A stretch of DNA of 64,000 nt from a virus, in the IMG/VR virus record IMGVR_UViG_3300035670_000052, positions 55,576 through 119,575 of that record. The stretch is one strand, 5' to 3'. The notes beneath the pieces were generated by a model. The model saw only the letters and a program-made list of their open reading frames with translations, made no database searches and was not told the origin of the DNA. Both the position numbers and the translations under genes were made by a program. Of this stretch, positions 58,824 to 64,000 are shown piece by piece; the first letter of the stretch is position 1; the number at the start of each line of letters is the position of its first letter.

Positions 58824-59038
58824 TGATTTTAGATGAAGAAATCCGTGAACTTGCTAACACCTATGGGTTTGATAGACACATATGTAAAACAACACACGAC
58901 ATTTACTGGGAATGTGATGAAAAAGACTTCTTGAAGTTTGCCCGAGAACTTTATGATGAGGGTTATACTAAAGGTTTTAAAGTAGGGCACGATGCTGGTT
59001 GGGAATTAAATGAAGAAGTATCACGCAGAGGATTATGA
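58823..59038 (+). CDS. Hypothetical protein
   Basis: This 71-aa protein (MILDEEIRELANTYGFDRHICKTTHDIYWECDEKDFLKFARELYDEGYTKGFKVGHDAGWELNEEVS) is helical and carries GYTKGFKVGHDAGWE near its end. Coupled to both neighbours. No recognised domain. Confidence 0.55.
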   Translation: MILDEEIRELANTYGFDRHICKTTHDIYWECDEKDFLKFARELYDEGYTKGFKVGHDAGWELNEEVSRRGL

Positions 59039-59205
59039 CTGAAAGAGCAAAAAAGATTATGAAAGCATACGAAGCAGAGGATACATACAACTTTCCAAAT
59101 GATGGAGTTGCTGCTGCTCTCCGTAAGGTTGTAGAAGAACTCAAGTATATCGGTATTACTGAAAAGAACATCCTTGAACTTGCTGATGAATTGGAGGCAC
59201 TATGA
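59035..59205 (+). CDS. Hypothetical protein, paralogue of the 58617 gene
   Basis: A 56-aa frame (MTERAKKIMKAYEAEDTYNFPNDGVAAALRKVVEELKYIGITEKNILELADELEAL). It shares the start MTERA and the tail ELADELEAL with 58617 and 58414. Probably the shortest member of a local family. Function unknown. Confidence 0.6.
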   Translation: MTERAKKIMKAYEAEDTYNFPNDGVAAALRKVVEELKYIGITEKNILELADELEAL

Positions 59206-59390
59206 TTACTCTTGATACACTAAAAGATAGTGTTTATTCTCTTCATCTCACAATAGAGCAGGATGAACAAGTTATGGATATTATAGAAACTGCTTATCGT
59301 CTTGGATGTGAAAATGGGTATGATGAAGCAGGAAGAATATATGCTCCAATTATTGATAAACTTATGACTTCTGTGGAAGAACTGAAATGA
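59202..59390 (+). CDS. Hypothetical protein
   Basis: This 62-aa helical protein (MITLDTLKDSVYSLHLTIEQDEQVMDIIETAYRLGCENGYDEAGRIYAPII..) overlaps its neighbours. No recognised domain. Confidence 0.55.
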   Translation: MITLDTLKDSVYSLHLTIEQDEQVMDIIETAYRLGCENGYDEAGRIYAPIIDKLMTSVEELK

Positions 59391-59608
59391 AAAACTTTGA
59401 TGAACTTGATTGGATAGTTTTGTCTGTATTCTTTATTATAATCGTTGCTGCTACTTCTATCACTTATAGTGAGCAACAACAACGAGCACTCTTTCAACAA
59501 ACATACAATAAGAACTTGGAGTGTCGTCAAGCACTCAAAAATAATACAAAAAGTTTTGTTAATGAGATTTGTGGTCCTATTCCTGTGATTGGAGATTTTG
59601 TGAAATGA
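59387..59608 (+). CDS. Small membrane protein
   Basis: This 73-aa protein has one strong hydrophobic helix (LDWIVLSVFFIIIVAATSITY, about residues 7-27) followed by a polar tail with two Cys (CRQALKNNTKSFVNEICG). Likely an inner-membrane anchored protein or holin-like candidate; no clear lysis pair nearby. Function unknown. Confidence 0.55.
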   Translation: MKNFDELDWIVLSVFFIIIVAATSITYSEQQQRALFQQTYNKNLECRQALKNNTKSFVNEICGPIPVIGDFVK

Positions 59609-59805
59609 ACGATGAAAGTGTGATTGGAACAGTTTGTCTTGGTATTCTCGCAACTATTGGTGTTGCATTTCTTTTAGGCACTCGGTTTGGTTTTGATGAT
59701 GGTGTTGTAGAAGGGAAGAATGAAGGTATTGTGTATTGTGTAGAGAAACCCAAAGAGTGTAAGATTGCTTATGATTACCTGAAACTTCAAGAGAAACAGA
59801 AATGA
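59605..59805 (+). CDS. Small membrane protein
   Basis: Start ATG 59605 gives 66 aa with a Gly/Ala hydrophobic helix (SVIGTVCLGILATIGVAFLLG) and a polar end with two Cys (VYCVEKPKECKIAYDYLK). It overlaps the previous membrane gene by 4 nt, so the two may work together. Function unknown. Confidence 0.55.
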   Translation: MNDESVIGTVCLGILATIGVAFLLGTRFGFDDGVVEGKNEGIVYCVEKPKECKIAYDYLKLQEKQK

Positions 59806-60086
59806 ACCAAATACTACAAGGTTGGAAAATGGTTCTCAAAGATTATCGGCACTGGAAAATGATACTCAAATATCCTTATGATGCTTTTGATTGTGCTGTT
59901 TTCTTTGGTAATCTTGCTCAACCACCAAACTCACTTGATGATTATATCAAAGAATTGAAAGAACTTGACCCAGATTGGGAAAAAAATTATTATGATAATC
60001 TCTGGGTTCTTTATGATGATATTGGGGAACGAATGAACGAAACAGATAAGTTGCTTGAAGAAGTTGATGAGGTATTGAAAAAATGA
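59802..60086 (+). CDS. Hypothetical protein
   Basis: This 94-aa protein (MNQILQGWKMVLKDYRHWKMILKYPYDAFDCAVFFGNLAQPPNSLDDYIKELKELDPDWEKNYYDNLW..) is helical with a coiled-coil-like acidic end. Coupled to the membrane genes. No recognised domain. Confidence 0.55.
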   Translation: MNQILQGWKMVLKDYRHWKMILKYPYDAFDCAVFFGNLAQPPNSLDDYIKELKELDPDWEKNYYDNLWVLYDDIGERMNETDKLLEEVDEVLKK

Positions 60087-60292
60087 CTAAATGCACCTGT
60101 TCTTACATCCAAATAGGATACAAAACCTCCAACACCAAAAACCTCAATCCAGATTGCCCTCTTCACGGAACTGATAGTGTGTGGTATAATAGTCCAGAAC
60201 AAGTCAAAAAAAGAGATGAAAGGTCTCAACGACTTCGGGAACTTTATGATGCTGCTCGCAAAGCAAGAGAGAATGTAAATGAGAAACTATAA
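60083..60292 (+). CDS. Zinc-knuckle-like protein
   Basis: This 69-aa protein starts MTKCTCSYIQIGYKTSNTKNLNPDCPLHGTDSV. The CxC, then C-P-L-H motif could bind a zinc ion; the pattern is familiar from small phage proteins. The C-half is a basic helix (KKRDERSQRLRELYDAARKARE). It may bind nucleic acid. It overlaps the next gene by 14 nt. Confidence 0.55.
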   Translation: MTKCTCSYIQIGYKTSNTKNLNPDCPLHGTDSVWYNSPEQVKKRDERSQRLRELYDAARKARENVNEKL

Positions 60293-60575
60293 GTTGGAAA
60301 AACTCCAAAATGGAGAAACATTCATCACAAGTGAGAAAGGAAACTCTATGGTTCCTCTTATTCATTCGGGACAAGAACATAAATTATCTCCCGCATCTGT
60401 TGAGGATGTAGAAGTGGGAGATATTGTTTATTGTAAGGTGAATGGAAAGTTTTATACTCATCTGGTAAAAGCAGTAGATGCGAATAAAGGTTGTTTGATT
60501 GGGAATAATCGTGGTAGAATAAATGGATGGACTAAAAGTGTTTATGGAAAAGTGGTGGAGGTTTTAACAAAATGA
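60279..60575 (+). CDS. S24/S26-like (LexA/signal-peptidase fold) small protein
   Basis: This 98-aa protein has GNSMVPLIHSGQ (Ser nucleophile region GxSMxPxxxxG), VEVGDIVYCKVNGKFYTHLVKAVDANK with a Lys in the position of the catalytic base (HLVKAV), and IGNNRGRINGW. This is the minimal fold of S24/S26 proteases (LexA/UmuD or signal peptidase). No DNA-binding domain is attached. It could be an active mini-protease or a decayed relative; unknown target. Confidence 0.65.
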   Translation: MRNYKLEKLQNGETFITSEKGNSMVPLIHSGQEHKLSPASVEDVEVGDIVYCKVNGKFYTHLVKAVDANKGCLIGNNRGRINGWTKSVYGKVVEVLTK

Positions 60576-60763
60576 TGGAACCAACTTGGTATATTTTGTA
60601 TGATGGGCAAAGTGTAGATGGTAGAGGAAATGCAAAGTATATTGGAAGAACTACTGATTTAGAGAAAGCAAAAGAACATTATAATAAGTGCCATAACAAT
60701 CCTTATAGTACTGGTTATGTAATGTTTTACACAGACACTGAAGCACACCGAATGTTTTTGTGA
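60572..60763 (+). CDS. Hypothetical protein
   Basis: This 63-aa protein (MMEPTWYILYDGQSVDGRGNAKYIGRTTDLEKAKEHYNKCHNN..) has a GRGNAKYIGRTTD segment recalling GIY-YIG-like small domains, but the YIG motif and catalytic residues are incomplete. Overlaps the preceding gene by 4 nt; start may be ATG 60575. Function unknown. Confidence 0.55.
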   Translation: MMEPTWYILYDGQSVDGRGNAKYIGRTTDLEKAKEHYNKCHNNPYSTGYVMFYTDTEAHRMFL

Positions 60764-60770
60764 GGTCACA

Positions 60771-60971
60771 ATGATTGAGATGAGAATTGTAGAACACGAA
60801 CTGGGAATGAAACCAGATATTCAGTATCGTTTTGTGATTTCTACTGATGATGCTTCTGTTCCTTTTATGAATACATCTATGAACTTAATTATGCCAAATA
60901 GTTTTGTTTGGAGTGAATGGAAAACTGCCGAATGGGTAAAAGCAGAGACACTTGAAGAACTGTCACAGTAG
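60771..60971 (+). CDS. Hypothetical protein
   Basis: This 66-aa protein (MIEMRIVEHELGMKPDIQYRFVISTDDASVPFMNTSMNLIMPNSFVWSEWKTAEWVKAE..) is beta-rich and precedes cassette F. No recognised domain. Confidence 0.55.
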   Translation: MIEMRIVEHELGMKPDIQYRFVISTDDASVPFMNTSMNLIMPNSFVWSEWKTAEWVKAETLEELSQ

Positions 60972-61002
60972 GCATCCAGAGTGGTCTGTGATGACTTATA
61001 AT
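60957..61002 (+). promoter_or_regulatory. Composite regulatory cassette F
   Basis: AACTGTCACA block, TCCAGA (60975-60980) and TATAAT (60997-61002) with a 16-nt spacer. The hairpin is not evident, and no T-run follows. It overlaps the preceding stop and lies before a duplicated gene. Confidence 0.5.
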
Positions 61003-61027
61003 GTTAGGACAAACAAAGGAACTCCAA

Positions 61028-61303
61028 ATGCTTGATGCTTTTACTGATTATCCTATTTCATCTTATGGTGATATTAATCCACCTATTCGTAGAGCAACAA
61101 TCCTGACTTATGATAGAAATAAGTATTGTGATGTGCTTGTCTATCAAGTAGATAAAGATGGAGATTTGAGAGGGACTGTTGTTAATTTTAAGTGTTGTTA
61201 TCTCTATAAAAATGAAGCACGACTTGATAAAGGCATTCCATTCACCGATGAAGAACTGAAAACTCTTCCTTGGACTAAAATAAGTTCTCCTCATTCTATT
61301 TGA
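61028..61303 (+). CDS. Hypothetical protein, paralogue of the 58102 gene
   Basis: Start ATG 61028 has AAGGAAC upstream; an earlier ATG at 61001 sits inside the -10 element. The 91-aa product (MLDAFTDYPISSYGDINPPIRRATILTYDRNKYCDVLVYQVDK..) is about 85% identical to the gene at 58102. The AAGGAACTCCAAATG leader is also copied. Function unknown. Confidence 0.65.
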   Translation: MLDAFTDYPISSYGDINPPIRRATILTYDRNKYCDVLVYQVDKDGDLRGTVVNFKCCYLYKNEARLDKGIPFTDEELKTLPWTKISSPHSI

Positions 61304-61309
61304 TATAAT
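61304..61309 (+). promoter_or_regulatory. Candidate -10 element
   Basis: TATAAT directly after the stop codon of the 61028 gene, 24 nt before ATG 61333. It parallels the element at 58387 and was probably duplicated with the gene. Confidence 0.4.
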
Positions 61310-61332
61310 ACTCTCATACACACAGAAACCTG

Positions 61333-61527
61333 ATGACTTCCACAATTCCTGCTTGTAAAGATTGTAAGCACTTCCAAGAAAGTCCTGATGAGATGTTTAG
61401 CACTTGTGCTCTTTATCAGTATGAGCAAATTGATTACTTCAACAGCAAAGTGAGTGAGTATAATTGTCTTGCTCTTGCTATGAGGGATAGAGAAAAATAT
61501 TCTGGACTTGTAGGAGACCCACAATGA
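61333..61527 (+). CDS. Cys-rich hypothetical protein
   Basis: This 64-aa protein has ACKDCKHFQES and STCALYQ plus YNCLALAM, a set of four Cys that could bind zinc or an iron-sulphur cluster. The pattern CxxCxxF..C...C resembles small phage proteins of the type C-x2-C-x-H/F. It overlaps the next gene by 4 nt. Function unknown. Confidence 0.55.
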   Translation: MTSTIPACKDCKHFQESPDEMFSTCALYQYEQIDYFNSKVSEYNCLALAMRDREKYSGLVGDPQ

Positions 61528-61691
61528 TTGAAATCCAAAAGAACTACAAACTCACACTCACAGAGCAACAAGCAAAAGAACTCTATGAATTTTTGAGAGG
61601 AGCAAAGGATTGTGGTCATCTATCTACTGACCGAGATTTGGTGCTTGTCTATCACGAACTCAAAAAACTCTTTGATAGTGGAATACGATGA
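61524..61691 (+). CDS. Hypothetical protein
   Basis: A 55-aa frame (MIEIQKNYKLTLTEQQAKELYEFLRGAKDCGHLSTDRDLVLVYHELKKLFDSGIR). The YxLTLTEQQAxxLY start resembles the 53547 protein (YNLTITEKQARAL), so they may be distant relatives. Function unknown. Confidence 0.6.
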   Translation: MIEIQKNYKLTLTEQQAKELYEFLRGAKDCGHLSTDRDLVLVYHELKKLFDSGIR

Positions 61692-61906
61692 AGAACTACC
61701 GCATCAAAAAAGAAACTTATGGTGATACTACAAAGTATTATCCACAAGAGAAATTTTTGTGGTGGTGGTATAATCTCTTTGCTTTTGATGTTTATTTTGA
61801 TGGTGGATATGATACTCTGGAAAAAGCACAGAAAAACTTGTGTATCTACTGTAGGGGAACTATGGTAGAATATATTAACTTTAACCCTAATGAGGATTGT
61901 AAATGA
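61688..61906 (+). CDS. Hypothetical protein
   Basis: This 72-aa protein (MKNYRIKKETYGDTTKYYPQEKFLWWWYNLFAFDVYFDGGYDTLEKAQKNLCIYCRG..) is rich in aromatics and overlaps both neighbours. No recognised domain. Confidence 0.55.
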   Translation: MKNYRIKKETYGDTTKYYPQEKFLWWWYNLFAFDVYFDGGYDTLEKAQKNLCIYCRGTMVEYINFNPNEDCK

Positions 61907-62244
61907 CTGCTGATTACAAACAACTTGCTCAAGAACTTTACAGGGTACTCAACAGATTTAGATGTTGGTCCCCAGAAATAGATGATGTTATCTCAAAATA
62001 CGAATACGCAACAACCAGAGGAACTGGACGAACCACTGCTCTCTATATGAAAGCAATCACAGAAGCACTTGAAAATCCTGGTAAGAGTGTGGAGTTTATT
62101 GACCATTATCCTCATACTTTTCTTAGTGCTAAAAGTCACGGAAGCAATCTGGCAAATATTATTATTAAACTGGGATATGATATTGCGGTTACTGTTCCTT
62201 CTGGAGATGGAAGAGTGTTTCTTTACAATAAGTTTGGACAATAA
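61903..62244 (+). CDS. Hypothetical protein with P-loop-like motif
   Basis: This 113-aa protein (MTADYKQLAQELYRVLNRFRCWSPEIDDVISKYEYATTRGTGRTTALYMKAITEALENPGKSVEF) contains RGTGRTTALYMKA, which matches the GxGRTT nucleotide-binding loop of phage P-loop proteins. The rest of an NTPase core is too short to see. Ends before cassette G. Confidence 0.6.
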   Translation: MTADYKQLAQELYRVLNRFRCWSPEIDDVISKYEYATTRGTGRTTALYMKAITEALENPGKSVEFIDHYPHTFLSAKSHGSNLANIIIKLGYDIAVTVPSGDGRVFLYNKFGQ

Positions 62245-62251
62245 GGACACT

Positions 62252-62302
62252 TACTAAATTGGCACAAGGGCACTTGAAATCAGGTGCCTTTTGTCGCATA
62301 AT
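62252..62302 (+). promoter_or_regulatory. Composite terminator/promoter cassette G
   Basis: Upstream AATTGGCACA, hairpin GGCAC/GTGCC (62269-62288), TTTT (62289-62292). The -35 TTGAAA (62274-62279) lies in the hairpin loop, with a 17-nt spacer to CATAAT (62297-62302). Confidence 0.7.
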
Positions 62303-62325
62303 ACTTCTATACACACAGAAGACTG

Positions 62326-62619
62326 ATGACTGCTGAACGCATTACAATCAAAGAAAGCAAAGATTTTTGTTACTATGGTGAGTTTTATGGTTCAATAGAC
62401 AAAATCATTTCCACACTCCAAAGGTGCAAAGAACAGGGTTGGGAAGGTATTGATTATGATTATGATTATGGGAATGGAGGAAAAGACTACTATGTCTACA
62501 AAACCCGACTTGAAAATGATGAAGAGTATGAAAAGAGAGTGAAACAAGAAGAGCAACAAAAAGAAAATCGTCGTAAACAATATGAACAACTCAAAAAGGA
62601 GTTTGGTAAGGACACTTGA
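62326..62619 (+). CDS. Hypothetical protein with charged helical tail
   Basis: This 97-aa protein starts MTAERITIKESKDFCYYGEFYGSIDKIISTLQRCKEQ, a YxxGE.YG(S/T)xxEI-like helix, then acidic DYDYDYGNGGKDYY and a Lys/Glu-rich coiled end (RVKQEEQQKENRRKQYEQLKKEF). It ends with DT like other genes that precede cassettes. Function unknown. Confidence 0.55.
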   Translation: MTAERITIKESKDFCYYGEFYGSIDKIISTLQRCKEQGWEGIDYDYDYGNGGKDYYVYKTRLENDEEYEKRVKQEEQQKENRRKQYEQLKKEFGKDT

Positions 62620-62621
62620 AG

Positions 62622-62667
62622 AACCGTCACAAGGGCACTTGAAATCAGGTGCCTTTTGTTGTATAAT
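62622..62667 (+). promoter_or_regulatory. Composite terminator/promoter cassette H
   Basis: AACCGTCACA, hairpin GGCAC/GTGCC (62634-62653), TTTT (62654-62657). The -35 TTGAAA (62639-62644) is in the loop, with a 17-nt spacer to TATAAT (62662-62667). Confidence 0.75.
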
Positions 62668-62690
62668 GACTTCATACGCACAGAAACCTA

Positions 62691-62966
62691 ATGAAAGTAT
62701 TTTCTTTATACTACAACGATGAGTTCGTAGCATCTTTTCCCACAAAAGAAAGTGCTATTTTCTATGGTAAGCAATTCTATGAGGATGGATGGTCTTGTAA
62801 TATTGTAGAAGAGTATTTGAGTAAATCTCCACTACTTTATAGCACTCCTTATACTCCTCTCACAAATCCAAATCCTATTCCTTATACAATTCCTCCTATA
62901 GTTTCAAAACCACCTGCGAAGTATCCTGACACTTATCCTCATATCTATTGTGATGGAACCAAATGA
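62691..62966 (+). CDS. Pro/Tyr/Ser-rich hypothetical protein
   Basis: This 91-aa protein has an alpha/beta first half (MKVFSLYYNDEFVASFPTKESAIFYGKQFYEDGWSCNIVEEYLS) and a Pro/Thr-rich end (YSTPYTPLTNPNPIPYTIPPIVSKPPAKYPDTYPH). Overlaps the next gene by 4 nt. No recognised domain. Confidence 0.55.
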   Translation: MKVFSLYYNDEFVASFPTKESAIFYGKQFYEDGWSCNIVEEYLSKSPLLYSTPYTPLTNPNPIPYTIPPIVSKPPAKYPDTYPHIYCDGTK

Positions 62967-63334
62967 AATGTAAATACTGGGATTGTGGGTTCTGTTATGC
63001 ACCAGTAGATGTAGAAACCAACGCAACTCAAGGTGGATGTTTTGAACCAGAATATTGCCCTTATAAGAAATCACAAATGACTAATCAACAACTCCCTGAT
63101 ATTATTGAAATCGGTGGTGTAAAATACCAACGAGTAGAAGAACCAAAACCACAGACACTCTTTGAGATTATCCGTGAGTGGTGTGATGATGATAATCAAC
63201 CAACTTGCGAAGAACTTGTGAGTAGGATTGAGACGGGATGGTTGCCTAATGAAGGTTGCCACGAACTAAACAGTAATGATTATTGTGAGGGTTGGAATGA
63301 TTGCATAGAACATCTAAAAGAGAACCTCAAATGA
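62963..63334 (+). CDS. Cys-rich hypothetical protein
   Basis: This 123-aa protein starts MKCKYWDCGFCYAPVDVETNATQGGCFEPEYCPYKKSQ with clustered Cys residues suitable for a zinc site. A second part starts GGVKYQRVEEPKPQTLFEIIREWCDDDN. The GVKYQRVEEPKPQTLF block is repeated in the gene at 63534. Function unknown. Confidence 0.6.
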   Translation: MKCKYWDCGFCYAPVDVETNATQGGCFEPEYCPYKKSQMTNQQLPDIIEIGGVKYQRVEEPKPQTLFEIIREWCDDDNQPTCEELVSRIETGWLPNEGCHELNSNDYCEGWNDCIEHLKENLK

Positions 63335-63537
63335 CTGAAATACCAGAACCAAAAAAGTGGAGTGAGACTTACGATAAAGAACTCACACTTGAAGAACTAT
63401 TTCAACTGATTGGTGATGTTGAGTGGAACTTAAAGGATTATATTTGGGAACTTAAACAAGAAGTTGAAGAACTAAAAAAATTAGCACACTTTCACGACGA
63501 TATGTATACTGAAAAAGGTGAATTGATTAGAAAATGA
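63331..63537 (+). CDS. Small acidic helical protein
   Basis: Start ATG 63331 gives 68 aa (MTEIPEPKKWSETYDKELTLEELFQLIGDVEWNLKDYIWELKQEVEELKKLAHFHDDM..). Heptads in the C-half suggest a coiled coil. It overlaps both neighbours by 4 nt. Function unknown. Confidence 0.55.
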   Translation: MTEIPEPKKWSETYDKELTLEELFQLIGDVEWNLKDYIWELKQEVEELKKLAHFHDDMYTEKGELIRK

Positions 63538-63995
63538 CTGACGAACAAGGAAACTTGGAATGGGAAGAACTACGACTTCAAATAGAACAAAAAGCAAAAG
63601 AAATTGGAGACATTGTGAACATTCTTGAACGAAGGAGACAAAAACTTAAAGAAATCAACGACACAAACAAAGCAGTAGAGAACAAACGGAAAGAAAATCT
63701 TATTAGTGACCTACAATCCAAAAACTGGTATGTGAATATGAGGGAATTTATGTATCCAAAGGTGGAAGTGGTTGATGATGAAATTGTTACGATTAATGGT
63801 GTAAAGTATCAACGAGTAGAAGAACCAAAACCACAGACACTTTTTCAGCATTTGAATTCTTTTGGTATTGTTGGTGCTGAAGGCATCTGTAATATTGTAA
63901 GAGGTTGGTTGATTGACAACACAGTAATTGAAACTGAAGATGCTGAAAAGGTTACATTTACTATTCATAAAGAACAATTACAAACACCAAAATGA
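63534..63995 (+). CDS. Coiled-coil hypothetical protein with the GVKYQRVEEPKPQTLF block
   Basis: This 153-aa protein begins with a Glu/Lys-rich coiled coil (MTDEQGNLEWEELRLQIEQKAKEIGDIVNILERRRQKLKEIND). It then has INGVKYQRVEEPKPQTLFQHLNSFG, matching the 62963 gene over 16 residues, and a C-terminal alpha/beta end. The shared block links the two genes by duplication. Function unknown. Confidence 0.6.
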   Translation: MTDEQGNLEWEELRLQIEQKAKEIGDIVNILERRRQKLKEINDTNKAVENKRKENLISDLQSKNWYVNMREFMYPKVEVVDDEIVTINGVKYQRVEEPKPQTLFQHLNSFGIVGAEGICNIVRGWLIDNTVIETEDAEKVTFTIHKEQLQTPK

Positions 63996-64000
63996 CTAAC
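63992..64000 (+). CDS. Start of a further small gene (cut by the window end)
   Basis: ATG at 63992 overlaps the previous stop codon (ATGA arrangement used throughout this region) and reads MTN to the window edge, like many neighbours that begin MTx. Only three codons are visible. Confidence 0.4.

Noticed and set aside
60572-60763. GIY-YIG endonuclease
   Set aside because: KYIGRTTD resembles the second half of the motif, but the first GIY half and catalytic Glu are missing in this 63-aa protein.

Overview
This window looks like about 64 kb of a T4-like cyanophage genome (Kyanoviridae type, infecting Synechococcus or Prochlorococcus). The phage assignment rests on recognisable T4-type genes: gp32, gp59, a gp33-like protein, a UvsW-like helicase, gp4, gp53, a gp48-like cap protein, gp26, a gp27-like hub, and a gp5-type OB-fold protein. 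The cyanobacterial host is inferred from a DUF1825 protein, a DUF4278 peptide, PhoH, ThyX and a glutamine-II-type leader with its short peptide gene. The DNA is AT-rich, genes are packed with 1-8 nt overlaps, and there are no insertion sequences and no CRISPR array. All family names come from reading the sequence, not from database searches.

Layout. (1) 1-5.5 kb: a glycan cluster (GH130-like propeller, exostosin/GT2 fusion, GT25/TPR/methyltransferase fusion, GT2). (2) 5.5-7.1 kb: glutaredoxin and small conserved phage genes. (3) 7.2-7.76 kb: a self-contained unit with a sigma70-type promoter, a glutamine-II-like leader, three peptides of 50, 44 and 33 aa, and a terminator. (4) 7.8-12.7 kb: nucleotide and replication genes (thyX, phoH, RecB/Cas4-like nuclease, gp33-like, gp59, DUF1825, gp32). 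(5) 12.7-15.3 kb on the minus strand: gp53, gp48-like, a SAP-like protein, gp4. (6) 15.4-37.2 kb: baseplate hub, tail lysozyme protein, spike and two enormous fibres with Gly-X-Gln collagen-like shafts. (7) 37.2-38.3 kb: two consensus promoters, an orphan Phd-like antitoxin and two unusual type II tRNA-like genes. (8) 38.3-50.0 kb: a 2042-aa virion protein with an S74 chaperone end, two 2OG-Fe(II) oxygenases flanking a polyglycine adhesin, a DUF3431 protein and a repeat-rich fibre. (9) 50.2-64 kb: a UvsW-like helicase followed by about 45 tiny mostly unknown genes, broken into operons by recurring intergenic cassettes.

Regulation. Structural genes are preceded by (C/A)TAAATA motifs 20-40 nt before the start codon, often overlapping the previous stop codon; this matches the T4/cyanophage late promoter. 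Early or middle genes use sigma70-type promoters. At several sites the -35 region lies inside a terminator-like hairpin and the -10 lies just after its T-run, so one roughly 45-nt element may both end one operon and start the next. The best candidates for new biology are this composite terminator/promoter family, the two type II tRNA-like genes, the paired collagen-like fibres with nearby hydroxylase-like genes, and the glycan cluster.
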